Assembly: GCA_016699815.1 (NCBI GenBank)
Contig: CP065012.1
Span: forward strand, 2,395,001 to 2,459,000
From: Chitinophagaceae bacterium
GTDB lineage: Bacteria; Bacteroidota; Bacteroidia; Chitinophagales; Chitinophagaceae
Length of the DNA: 64,000 nt
Reading direction: 5' to 3'
Below the pieces are notes generated by a model. The model saw nothing but the letters and a program-made list of their open reading frames with translations. It made no database searches and was not told the DNA's origin. Below are positions 36,144-44,544 of this stretch, piece by piece (position 1 is the first letter of the stretch; each line of letters begins with the position of its first letter). The position numbers were made by a program, and so were the translations under genes.

Positions 36144-37580
36144 TTAACGGTAGATGGTAAAAGAACCGTTTATTACCTGTGAAGGATTATTTATGCGTAT
36201 AAAATATTTTCCCTGGGTTAATTGTTTTACATCAACATTGATATTTACCTCATTTGCCCTTACTGCCTGTTCTTTTACTTTTCTTCCAGATGCATCAAAA
36301 ACCATCAGTTGGCTACCGGCCAATAACTTTTCGGTAAGTTTAATGTTTATGCCTTGTGATGTGGGGTTGGGGTATATTACAATATCGCTAATATTGTTGT
36401 TTATTCTCACAATAGCATTACCGCTGTAATGAAATTTGCCGTCAATATCTATCATTTTAAGCCGGTAATATACAACCGAAGCAGCAGGTAATTGCCTGTC
36501 GGTAAAATTATACCTGGAAAGGTTTTGTCCCGTTATTTCTCCTATTTTATAATAATGAATACCATCAATACTACGCTCAATTTCAAAAACTTTAAAATTG
36601 GTTTCCTGCGTGGCCGTCCATTGCAGCAGTACATCATTATTATTCTTTGCCGCAGAAAAATCGATAAGGGTTACTGGAAGTAAACCGGTACATTGCCATA
36701 TTAATGCAGCATATTCAGGGTGGTCTACAAAAGGGTTACGGTTATGCTGCCCGCTTTGATAATAAACGGCATTGTTGCGGTCTATTTCTTTTTGGCTCAC
36801 CGGGTCATCCTGCATCCATTGAAACATGGTGCGTAAAAACCAATCATCATAAATCTGCAAACGCCTCATAGCTGCATTACTTTCGTCTGTTGGGCTAAGC
36901 AACGCCTCATTTGCACTGCTGTTTTGATACCAGTTGTTTGCAATAATTTGGTCTTCGTACCTTGTTGCAACATATAAAGCAATACGTGCCACATCTCCTT
37001 TAAATGCAGCAAAAGGCATAAAAACCGTACCGCTATAACCAAAATTTAGCGAAGCGCCGGTACCCAGCTTGCTTTCATTATCTATGGATTTATAGGTGTA
37101 GCTCGTTACATTACCAAAAGGGTAATTACTTTTTCTTCCGTTTACATAACCATCAGTAGGTAATAAGAGTTGAACATCGGAGTACATTGGAGAAGCGCTG
37201 CCAAACCATGACTGAGGTGTAGTATGCTCCCTGTTATAACAATCGCCTTCCTGTGAATAATTTCCACATTGGTTGCCGCCATTTGACTGACTGCCATAAA
37301 TAAAAGAATAAGTTTCGGGTACGCTTGGATTGTTATCATCGGTATAAATATCCCAAATTACATTTCCTGTTCCTGGTTTTATATCAGTATATTGATATGC
37401 ATTCCAAACACCGGGAGTATAGGAAAGTTGTGTAACATCGGTATTAGTAATATTTTTTAAAACCGTTTTTAGATTTTGGCAACTAAGGCCACTGGCTGCA
37501 TTATAAAAACCGTTGGGGATTTGGCCTTGTGCCACAATAGCAAAAGCCATTAATAAGTTAGCTAAAAAAGTCTTTTTCAT
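36144..37580 (-). CDS. Secreted endonuclease I-family nuclease with T9SS sorting domain
   Basis: A 478-aa protein. Signal peptide 1-20 (LMAFAIVAQGQ). The nuclease domain (about 25-290) carries the EndoI active-site motif YNREHTTPQSWF around His119, then a metal-site region DVQLLLPTDGYVNGRK. Enzymes of this type cut DNA or RNA non-specifically outside the cell, for nutrient or phosphate scavenging. A fibronectin-like linker follows (ATQETNFKVFEIERSIDG). The last 75 aa are a T9SS type A domain (VIYPNPTSQGINIKL). The fibronectin-like part and sorting tail resemble those of the two giant proteins upstream in the window. Confidence 0.92.
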   Translation of the reverse strand: MKKTFLANLLMAFAIVAQGQIPNGFYNAASGLSCQNLKTVLKNITNTDVTQLSYTPGVWNAYQYTDIKPGTGNVIWDIYTDDNNPSVPETYSFIYGSQSNGGNQCGNYSQEGDCYNREHTTPQSWFGSASPMYSDVQLLLPTDGYVNGRKSNYPFGNVTSYTYKSIDNESKLGTGASLNFGYSGTVFMPFAAFKGDVARIALYVATRYEDQIIANNWYQNSSANEALLSPTDESNAAMRRLQIYDDWFLRTMFQWMQDDPVSQKEIDRNNAVYYQSGQHNRNPFVDHPEYAALIWQCTGLLPVTLIDFSAAKNNNDVLLQWTATQETNFKVFEIERSIDGIHYYKIGEITGQNLSRYNFTDRQLPAASVVYYRLKMIDIDGKFHYSGNAIVRINNNISDIVIYPNPTSQGINIKLTEKLLAGSQLMVFDASGRKVKEQAVRANEVNINVDVKQLTQGKYFIRINNPSQVINGSFTIYR

Positions 37581-37595
37581 AATAAATTAAGTGTG

Positions 37596-37603
37596 CGAAG
37601 TTA
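37596..37603 (-). promoter_or_regulatory. -7 promoter element of the endonuclease I gene
   Basis: TAACTTCG, one mismatch to TAnnTTTG, 15 bp before the ATG. Confidence 0.45.
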
Positions 37604-37642
37604 CTAAATATTACTACATGGTTTACCTTCTCTTATCAACAA

Positions 37643-37678
37643 CAAAGCCCTTCAACATTTTCATATTGACGGGCTTTG
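37643..37678 (-). terminator. Terminator hairpin after rpsT
   Basis: CAAAGCCC and GGGCTTTG pair, extended by an inner GTCAA/TTGA stretch with one bulge. The following run on the minus strand is TTG-repeats rather than pure T. Confidence 0.6.
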
Positions 37679-37699
37679 ATTTAGTAAAAATGAGAAGGA

Positions 37700-37963
37700 T
37701 TATTTAGCTTTTGCTAAGCTGTTTACCTTTTTAGCCAGCTTGCTTTTAAGGTTTGCCGCTTTATTTTTATGGATAGTACCACGCTTTGCCAGCTTATCAA
37801 TCATTGACGATACAATCGGAAGTTTTTCAGATGCCACTTTATTATCCGTAACGGAACGTATGTCTTTAATAGCATTACGGGTTGTTTTACCGAAATACCT
37901 GTTGCGCAGGTTGCGTTTTGTACTCTGGCGTACGTCTTTTTTGGTTGCTGAATGATTTGCCAT
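37700..37963 (-). CDS. rpsT: 30S ribosomal protein S20
   Basis: An 87-aa S20 of normal size, rich in Lys/Arg/Ala and helical throughout, starting MANHSATKKDVRQSTKR. The conserved core is KRNLRNRYFGKTTRNA and the second half holds DKLAKRGTIHKNKAAN. S20 binds 16S rRNA early in small-subunit assembly. It is a single-gene unit with its own promoter at 37986-37993 and a hairpin downstream. Confidence 0.97.
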   Translation of the reverse strand: MANHSATKKDVRQSTKRNLRNRYFGKTTRNAIKDIRSVTDNKVASEKLPIVSSMIDKLAKRGTIHKNKAANLKSKLAKKVNSLAKAK

Positions 37964-37985
37964 TCTGTTCTTTATTTTAGGGCTG

Positions 37986-37993
37986 CAAAGATA
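37986..37993 (-). promoter_or_regulatory. -7 promoter element of rpsT
   Basis: TATCTTTG on the minus strand, 22 bp before the ATG, the same octamer as used for both tRNA genes. Confidence 0.65.
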
Positions 37994-38155
37994 GGGAAAT
38001 TCAGTAAAAAGAGGGCTATTAATTAATGTTTTTTTAAATTAAAGTGCCATTTTGACGATTGGTTAAGCAGGAATTACGGTTTTTGTAATGGAATACTGCT
38101 TTATATGAACGATATTTGCAGCCCAAACAGCATTAAATAGGTTAAAACTCAAGGC

Positions 38156-40906
38156 ATGAAGGATTTCCAATATATTACCAGTTCCCATCCATCGTATATT
38201 GAAAATTTGTATAATGATTTTGTAAAGGATCCCAACAGTGTGGATACCGATATGCGAAAATTTTTTGAAGGATTCGATTTTGCAGTGAGTAGTAATATTG
38301 CTGCACCTGCAAAAAACGGCAGCTTAATTACGCCTGCTGCTGTTTCTACATCCAACCTCGATAAAGAATTTTCTGTTTACCGTTTAATTTCAGCTTACCG
38401 TAAAAAAGGCCATCTTATTGCCGATACAAACCCCATCAGGGAGCGCAAAGACCGGCATGCCAACCTTAGCCTGGAATTTTTTGGATTATCTGATACAGAT
38501 TTACATACAGAATTTGAAGCAGGTAAGTTTATAAGCTTAGGCAAGGCATCGCTGGGTAAAATATTAGAAAAGCTCAATAAAATTTATGCCCAGCATGTAG
38601 GCATTGAAATTTCTTCTTTAAATAACGAAAAGAAAATTAACTGGCTTACCCAGGCAATGGAAGTACGCTTTGAAGAAGTGCCATCATTAGATCAACGTAA
38701 ACGCATCCTGGAAAAATTGAATGAAGCAGTAATGTTTGAAAAATTCCTGCATACCAAATTCATCGGCCAAAAACGATTTAGCTTAGAAGGTGGCGAAACT
38801 ACCATACCGGCATTAGATGCAATAATTAATACAGCATGTGAAAACGGGGTGGAAGAAATTGTACTGGGCATGGCCCACCGTGGACGGTTAAATGTATTGG
38901 CCAATATAATGGGAAAAACCTATGAAAACATCTTTAATGAATTTGAAGGTACCATACCATCAGATACAACTATGGGCAGCGGAGATGTAAAATACCACTT
39001 AGGTTTTAGCAGTGAACTGGAAAGTGCATCCGGGAAAAAACTCCATTTGAAATTAGCGCCCAACCCATCTCACCTGGAGGCGGTAAACCCGGTTGTACTG
39101 GGCTTTACAAGAAGCAAGGCCGACGTTCTTTACGATAAAAATTATAATAAAATTTTACCCATACTCATACATGGTGATGCCTCACTGGCCGGGCAGGGTG
39201 TGGTTTATGAAATTGCCCAAATGAGCGGCCTTAGGGGATATTATACTGGTGGAACCATCCATTTTGTAATTAATAATCAAATAGGCTTTACAACAGATTT
39301 TGACGATGCACGAACAAGTGATTATTGTACTTCTTTGGCATCTGCCATACAGGCGCCTGTACTGCATGTAAACGGCGATGATGCAGAAGCCGTGGTGAAA
39401 GTTGCAGAAATTGCTGCACAATACCGCAAGGAGTTCAACAGCGATATTTTTATTGATATGCTTTGTTACCGCCGCCATGGCCATAACGAAGGCGATGAAC
39501 CCAAATTTACCCAACCCAAACTTTATGCGCTTATAGAAAAGCATTTAAACCCACGGGAAGTTTATACCCAATATTTAATTCAAAACGGTGAGCCCGATGC
39601 AAAGGACCTGGCCAAAGAAATGGAGAAAAAGTTTTTGGGTGATTTGCAGGAAAGGCTCGATGAAATTAAGCAAAAGCCTTTGCCTTACACTTACCAAAAG
39701 CCTGAACTGTGGTGGAAAAGCCTGCGCAAAGCTGTTCTTGCCGACTTTGACAGCTCACCGGTAACGGCATTAAAAACAGATGAGTTAAATAAACTTTTTG
39801 AAGGGTTAATGAAATGGCCAGGAAGTTTTAAACCATTAAGGAAAGTAGAAAAACTTTTGCAGGATAAGGTGAAACTTTTTAACGATGAGAAAAAAATTGA
39901 TTGGGCTACCGGAGAATTACTCGCTTACTCCAGCCTGCTGGTTGAAGGCAAAGATGTGCGGATGAGTGGCCAGGATGTACGCAGGGGCACATTTAGCCAC
40001 AGGCATGCCTGCCTTAGGGATGAAGAAACCAATGAAATTTATAACCGCTTAAATCATTTTACCGAACAACAATCCCCTTTCAGGATTTATAACTCCCTGT
40101 TGAGTGAATTTGCCGTATTGGGCTTTGAGTATGGGTACAGCATGGCCAACCCCAATGCACTGGTAATATGGGAAGCACAGTTTGGAGATTTTTCAAACGG
40201 CTCACAAACCATTATTGACCAGTTTATTTTTTCTGCCGAAACAAAATGGCAGCGTATGAATGGCCTGGTTTTATTGTTGCCACATGGCTATGAAGGCCAG
40301 GGCCCGGAACACAGCAGTGCAAGAATGGAACGTTTTTTACAACAGGGTGCAGAGATGAATATTGTAGTTACCAATATTACTACTGCTGCAAATTTCTTTC
40401 ATGCATTGCGCCGCCAGTTGGCATGGCCTTTCCGCAAGCCATTAATTAATTTTTCGCCCAAGGCAAACCTGCGCCACCACGGAAGCTACAGCACGATTAC
40501 AGATTTTACATCTGGCGGATTTAACGAAGTATATGATGATGTAAACAACCCCGATGCAGCAACTATTACTAAAGTATTGTTTTGCAGTGGTAAAATTTAT
40601 TTTGAGCTGGCAGAGCGAAAGAAAAAAGAAAACAAAAGCGATGTAGCCATCATTCGGTTAGAGCAACTTTTTCCATTCCCCATCAAACAAATGGAAGCGC
40701 TGTATAAAAAATACCACAAAGCCATTTGGTATTGGGTGCAGGAAGAGCCGTTAAATATGGGCGCCGCAGCTTATTTGAGGGTAAATGTTCAAAGTATCAA
40801 CTTTCATATTATTGCCCGCCCGGCAAGCGCCGCTACAGCAACGGGTTTTAATAAAATACATGCAAAAGAGCAGGAGCAAATAATTGCAACAGCATTTAGT
40901 ATTTAA
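38156..40906 (+). CDS. sucA: 2-oxoglutarate dehydrogenase E1 component
   Basis: A 916-aa thiamin-diphosphate enzyme that decarboxylates 2-oxoglutarate in the TCA cycle. The N-terminal 40 residues (FQYITSSHPSYIENLYNDF) match the E2-binding segment of SucA. The domain order is typical: LGMAHRGRLNVLANIMGK (about 240), HGDASLAGQGVVYE (about 340), the metal/ThDP region with VNGDDAEAVVKVA and YRRHGHNEGDEP (about 400-445), and the pyrimidine-binding part with LLPHGYEGQGPEHSSARMERF (about 705). Length is normal. In many bacteria sucB follows at once; here dsbD is convergent with a 26-bp gap and no E2 is near. Confidence 0.97.
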   Translation: MKDFQYITSSHPSYIENLYNDFVKDPNSVDTDMRKFFEGFDFAVSSNIAAPAKNGSLITPAAVSTSNLDKEFSVYRLISAYRKKGHLIADTNPIRERKDRHANLSLEFFGLSDTDLHTEFEAGKFISLGKASLGKILEKLNKIYAQHVGIEISSLNNEKKINWLTQAMEVRFEEVPSLDQRKRILEKLNEAVMFEKFLHTKFIGQKRFSLEGGETTIPALDAIINTACENGVEEIVLGMAHRGRLNVLANIMGKTYENIFNEFEGTIPSDTTMGSGDVKYHLGFSSELESASGKKLHLKLAPNPSHLEAVNPVVLGFTRSKADVLYDKNYNKILPILIHGDASLAGQGVVYEIAQMSGLRGYYTGGTIHFVINNQIGFTTDFDDARTSDYCTSLASAIQAPVLHVNGDDAEAVVKVAEIAAQYRKEFNSDIFIDMLCYRRHGHNEGDEPKFTQPKLYALIEKHLNPREVYTQYLIQNGEPDAKDLAKEMEKKFLGDLQERLDEIKQKPLPYTYQKPELWWKSLRKAVLADFDSSPVTALKTDELNKLFEGLMKWPGSFKPLRKVEKLLQDKVKLFNDEKKIDWATGELLAYSSLLVEGKDVRMSGQDVRRGTFSHRHACLRDEETNEIYNRLNHFTEQQSPFRIYNSLLSEFAVLGFEYGYSMANPNALVIWEAQFGDFSNGSQTIIDQFIFSAETKWQRMNGLVLLLPHGYEGQGPEHSSARMERFLQQGAEMNIVVTNITTAANFFHALRRQLAWPFRKPLINFSPKANLRHHGSYSTITDFTSGGFNEVYDDVNNPDAATITKVLFCSGKIYFELAERKKKENKSDVAIIRLEQLFPFPIKQMEALYKKYHKAIWYWVQEEPLNMGAAAYLRVNVQSINFHIIARPASAATATGFNKIHAKEQEQIIATAFSI

Positions 40907-40932
40907 AAAAAAATTGAAAAATAAAATTGTCA

Positions 40933-42951
40933 TCAAGGGATTCGCTGGCCATAGTCTGCTTTTACCTTTTCTAAAAGTGCAATAAATTTTTCAACGTTGG
41001 GATCGTATCCATATCCTTCCTTTATCAATCTATTGCCTTTATTGTCTAAAAAGAAATAAAAAGGTTGTGCATTGGCGCCAAATTGAGAAACCTGTATATC
41101 GGTATTCAATTCGCCCAGTGTTTCTATTTGCTTATTTTGGGTTGCTGATCGGTATTGCTCATTATCGGGAATTTTTACGTTATGCACGTCTACAAAAAGC
41201 GAGGCAATAACAAAATCTTCTTTTAAAATTTTCATCACCTTAGAGTCGCTCCAAACTTCGGCTTCCATTTTACGGCAGTTTACGCAATTTATTCCTGTAA
41301 AATCCAGCATTAAAGGTTTGTGCAGTTTATTGGCCACATCCTGTGCTTCTTTTAAATCAAAATACGTTACCAACCCGTATTTTTTTACCACTTCCGGTTC
41401 GTAAATATGCATGCGCTCATAATATTTTACTGGTGCAGGAAATACATTTGTTGTAGAACTTGTATTTTCGGAATGAGCAGGTAATGCTGCCCCGGTAATA
41501 TACGCCTGCGTTCCCATGGGTGGAAGAAAAGCTGCAATGCCATTAAGCGGCGCTCCCCACAAACCCGGCACCATATATACCGAAAAACTTAGCGAAGCCA
41601 TAGCAAAAAACAATCGCATAACTTTTAAATACGGGTGACCAAAATCGTTTTGCGGCAAATCATCATCATGTTTAAATTTCAATTTTCCTAATAGATAAAT
41701 ACCCAGCAATAGAAAAATAACAATCCATAAGGAGAGGTAAATTTCCCTGTCCAGCAAACGCCAGCCCATGGCAAGGTCTGCATTGGATAAAAACTTTAAG
41801 GCAAGGGCAAGTTCCAAAAAGCCCAGGGTTACTTTAATGCTGTTGAGCCATCCACCGGCTTTGCCCAAAACACTTAGCTTAGATGGGAAAAAGGCAAACA
41901 GCGCAAAGGGCAATGCCAATGCTAGCGAAAAGCCAAACATGCCTATCAGTGGCCCATAATAATTTCCCTGTGCTGCCAATACGAGCAAATTGCCAATGAT
42001 TGGCCCCGTGCAGGAAAATGAAACCAATACAAGCGTTAACGCCATAAAAAATATTCCGGCAAAACTTCCCATGCCTGCTTTACTGTCTACCTTGTTGGAC
42101 CAGGATGATGGCAGGTTTATTTCAAAAGCGCCTAAAAAAGAAATGCCAAACAAAAGGAAGATGGCAAAAAATAGCAAATTGGCTATCCAGTTTGTGGCTA
42201 ACTGGTTTAAAGCTGCAGGCCCGAAAACTACAGTAATTAAAAAACCAAGTAATGTAAATATAAATACTATTGATGCAGCATACAATAAAGCATTTTTTTT
42301 GCCTTCGGCAACGCTTTTACTTCTTTTGGTGAAAAAACTCACCGTAATAGGTATCATGGAATAAACACAAGGGGTAAGCAAAGCCAGCAAACCGCCGCCA
42401 AATGCAGTGAGAAAAATCCACCACAGCGATTTTCCGACAACATGATTAGTTGCTGCTACTGTATTATTTGTGTTTTCTTTTAAAGTAGCAGAAGGCAACC
42501 AAGCCCTTATGGTTTCATCAGCCGGTAAATATTCTTCGCCTTTTTTTACAAATAAAGAAACAGAAGCTTTTAAAAGGATGCTGTCCGGGGTATCAATATT
42601 TAATTTTTGCTCCCATACAATTGAGTCAGTATAGTAGTTTACTTCGTAGCCGAGTATATTATCATTTTCTGTTTGGATATTGCCCTTTTCAATAATGCTG
42701 CCATTTAAATATTGTTTTAAGCTACTGTCCATTTGTATGGATGAAGCTGCGTCATCGCTTTTTTTAGGTGTAATACTAAATAATTTTATCCCGGGTTCAA
42801 TAAATGCTTTAATGTATAGTACGGCTTCTTTACCGCTCAATCTTTCTGCATGTGAAGTTAATTTTACACCAAGGCTGTCATTGGCAAATACAACCGGTGC
42901 CAAAAAAAAACTGAATAATAAAAGAAAAATATTTTTCGTATATTTTAACAT
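40933..42951 (-). CDS. dsbD: Thiol:disulfide interchange protein DsbD
   Basis: A 672-aa DsbD-type protein that carries electrons from cytoplasmic thioredoxin to periplasmic partners. Signal peptide 1-23. The N-terminal alpha-like domain (about 25-155) contains no cysteine, although the E. coli domain uses a Cys pair. The eight-helix membrane core (about 170-480) has its Cys pair in LLTPCVYSM and SFSCTGPII. The C-terminal thioredoxin-like domain (about 530-672) has Cys556/Cys559 in GINCVNCRKM. The gene has its own promoter (42998-43005). Electron delivery may skip the alpha domain or use a separate partner protein. Confidence 0.93.
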   Translation of the reverse strand: MLKYTKNIFLLLFSFFLAPVVFANDSLGVKLTSHAERLSGKEAVLYIKAFIEPGIKLFSITPKKSDDAASSIQMDSSLKQYLNGSIIEKGNIQTENDNILGYEVNYYTDSIVWEQKLNIDTPDSILLKASVSLFVKKGEEYLPADETIRAWLPSATLKENTNNTVAATNHVVGKSLWWIFLTAFGGGLLALLTPCVYSMIPITVSFFTKRSKSVAEGKKNALLYAASIVFIFTLLGFLITVVFGPAALNQLATNWIANLLFFAIFLLFGISFLGAFEINLPSSWSNKVDSKAGMGSFAGIFFMALTLVLVSFSCTGPIIGNLLVLAAQGNYYGPLIGMFGFSLALALPFALFAFFPSKLSVLGKAGGWLNSIKVTLGFLELALALKFLSNADLAMGWRLLDREIYLSLWIVIFLLLGIYLLGKLKFKHDDDLPQNDFGHPYLKVMRLFFAMASLSFSVYMVPGLWGAPLNGIAAFLPPMGTQAYITGAALPAHSENTSSTTNVFPAPVKYYERMHIYEPEVVKKYGLVTYFDLKEAQDVANKLHKPLMLDFTGINCVNCRKMEAEVWSDSKVMKILKEDFVIASLFVDVHNVKIPDNEQYRSATQNKQIETLGELNTDIQVSQFGANAQPFYFFLDNKGNRLIKEGYGYDPNVEKFIALLEKVKADYGQRIP

Positions 42952-42997
42952 AGTTAAAGTGTGCTTTTTTTTAAGTTTTCATGGGCTAATATAGGGG

Positions 42998-43005
42998 CAA
43001 ATATA
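42998..43005 (-). promoter_or_regulatory. -7 promoter element of dsbD
   Basis: TATATTTG on the minus strand, 46 bp before the ATG. Confidence 0.5.
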
Positions 43006-43115
43006 CCTAATCGCTTCAAGATGCCGTTTTCTGAGAATGAATAGCTATAGATTATTTGGCAAGGAATAAGAAAAGTAAACGGAAGAAATTTGAATAATGC
43101 TAAGTTTTTAAAAAA

Positions 43116-43147
43116 TTTGGCGGGCTAAATTCATCATAGTATCTTTG
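43116..43147 (+). promoter_or_regulatory. Promoter of tRNA-Glu
   Basis: TTTG (43116-43119), a 20-bp spacer and TATCTTTG (43140-43147): a near-ideal Bacteroidota promoter 18 bp before the tRNA. Confidence 0.75.
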
Positions 43148-43165
43148 CCGTCCTTTAAAAATAAT

Positions 43166-43237
43166 GCCGCGTTGGTCAAGGGGTTAAGACGCCTCCCTTT
43201 CACGGAGGAATCACGGGTTCGAATCCCGTACGTGGTA
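43166..43237 (+). tRNA. tRNA-Glu (anticodon TTC)
   Basis: A 72-nt cloverleaf. The acceptor GCCGCGT/ACGTGGT has two G-T pairs; the anticodon arm CCTCC-CTTTCAC-GGAGG has anticodon TTC; the T arm is ACGGG-TTCGAAT-CCCGT; the discriminator is A. CCA is not encoded. The G-T pair at position 1-72 is slightly unusual. Confidence 0.93.
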
Positions 43238-43251
43238 CAAGTTTCAGGAAG

Positions 43252-43278
43252 GCCCACTTTGTAAAAGAGGGCTTTTTT
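43252..43278 (+). terminator. Terminator after tRNA-Glu
   Basis: GCCC-A-CTTT, a 3-nt loop and AAAG-A-GGGC, followed by T6. There is one A-A mismatch in the stem. Confidence 0.8.
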
Positions 43279-43384
43279 ATTGCCGGGTTTTGCAGAATGT
43301 ACAAGAGTGCGACGCCTGTGAAGCTGGGCCATGCAATACAGCCTGTTTCAAAAAAAATTACCTCAAATTCCCGTTCATTCTTGC

Positions 43385-43392
43385 TAACTTTG
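43385..43392 (+). promoter_or_regulatory. -7 promoter element of gap
   Basis: TAACTTTG, 33 bp before the ATG at 43426. No clear -33 was found. Confidence 0.55.
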
Positions 43393-43425
43393 CCTCGCAA
43401 AAATTAATAATAAAATTATACGATC

Positions 43426-44439
43426 ATGAGTACAGTAAAAGTAGCTATTAATGGATTTGGCCGCATTGGCAGGCTGGTGTACCGCCAGATTTATAATATG
43501 CAAGGCATAGATGTTGTTGCTATAAACGACCTTACAAGCCCTGCGGTTTTGGCCCACTTGTTGAAATACGACAGTGCACAAGGCAGGTTTAATGAAGATA
43601 TAAAACATACCGAAAATGCAATTGTGGTAAATGGCGATGAAATAAAAATATATGCACAAAAAGACCCGGCACAAATACCCTGGGGAAGCCATAATGTAGA
43701 TGTGGTGATTGAATGTACCGGCTTTTTTACTGATAAAGCAAAAGCCGAAGCGCATATTACAGCAGGCGCTAAAAGGGTGGTGATTTCTGCACCGGGTACC
43801 GGCGATATTAAAACCGTAGTATTTAATGTAAACCACAATATTTTAGATGGCAGCGAAACAGTAATTAGCTGTGCCAGTTGCACTACCAACTGCCTTGCAC
43901 CTATGGCTAAAGTGCTGAATGATAAATTTGGAATTGAAGTAGGTAGCATGACAACCATACACGCTTATACCAACGACCAGAATACACTCGATGCACCACA
44001 TCCCAAAGGCGACCTTCGCCGGGCCAGAGCAGCTGCAGGTAATATTGTGCCTAACAGTACCGGCGCTGCAAAAGCAATTGGGCTGGTATTGCCCGAATTA
44101 AAAGGCAAGTTAGATGGTGGCGCACAAAGGGTGCCGGTTATTACGGGTTCTTCAACCGAACTTATTACCGTATTAGCAAAAAAAGTTACGCTTGAGGAAG
44201 TAAATGGCGCAATGAAAGCTGCCAGCAACGAAAGTTTTGGCTATAACGAAGATGAAATTGTGAGCAGCGATATCATTGGTATTCATTATGGCTCTTTGTT
44301 TGATGCTACACAAACCAAAGTTATTACCGTAGGCGATAAGCAAATTGTAAAAACCGTAAGCTGGTACGATAATGAAATGAGTTATGTAAGCCAACTGGTG
44401 AGAACCGTAAAATATTTTGCCGGTTTAATTTCAAAGTAA
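43426..44439 (+). CDS. gap: Glyceraldehyde-3-phosphate dehydrogenase
   Basis: A 337-aa GAPDH of normal length, making 1,3-bisphosphoglycerate in glycolysis. The NAD loop is INGFGRIGRL (8-17). The catalytic Cys is about residue 152 in CASCTTNC, with the partner His in TTIHAYTNDQ about 179. The C-terminal WYDNEMSYVSQ is intact. The Asp after the second strand (AINDL) suggests NAD rather than NADP use. pgk follows on the same strand after about 100 bp, so the two consecutive glycolytic enzymes are neighbours. A long hairpin lies between them. Confidence 0.97.
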   Translation: MSTVKVAINGFGRIGRLVYRQIYNMQGIDVVAINDLTSPAVLAHLLKYDSAQGRFNEDIKHTENAIVVNGDEIKIYAQKDPAQIPWGSHNVDVVIECTGFFTDKAKAEAHITAGAKRVVISAPGTGDIKTVVFNVNHNILDGSETVISCASCTTNCLAPMAKVLNDKFGIEVGSMTTIHAYTNDQNTLDAPHPKGDLRRARAAAGNIVPNSTGAAKAIGLVLPELKGKLDGGAQRVPVITGSSTELITVLAKKVTLEEVNGAMKAASNESFGYNEDEIVSSDIIGIHYGSLFDATQTKVITVGDKQIVKTVSWYDNEMSYVSQLVRTVKYFAGLISK

Positions 44440-44458
44440 TTGTAGGTTTTTTTTAAGC

Positions 44459-44533
44459 AAAACGCAGGGAGAACGAGTGCAGGTTTCGCATTGATAATGC
44501 TGTAAACTTTTAGTCTTATGCCTTGCGTTTTTT
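44459..44533 (+). terminator. Long-range hairpin with T run between gap and pgk
   Basis: AAAACGCA (44459-44466) pairs with TGCGTTTT (44524-44531), extended by GG/CC, with an inner GCATT-GAT-AATGC hairpin (44488-44500) and T6 at the end. It ends directly at the pgk start region. It may terminate gap mRNA or act as an attenuator for pgk. Confidence 0.5.
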
Positions 44534-44544
44534 AAATGATAAGC

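Noticed and set aside
15882..37580. Genomic island of foreign origin
   Set aside because: The block holds long exported proteins, but codon style and AT content look like the flanks, and no integrase, att repeat or transposase was seen.
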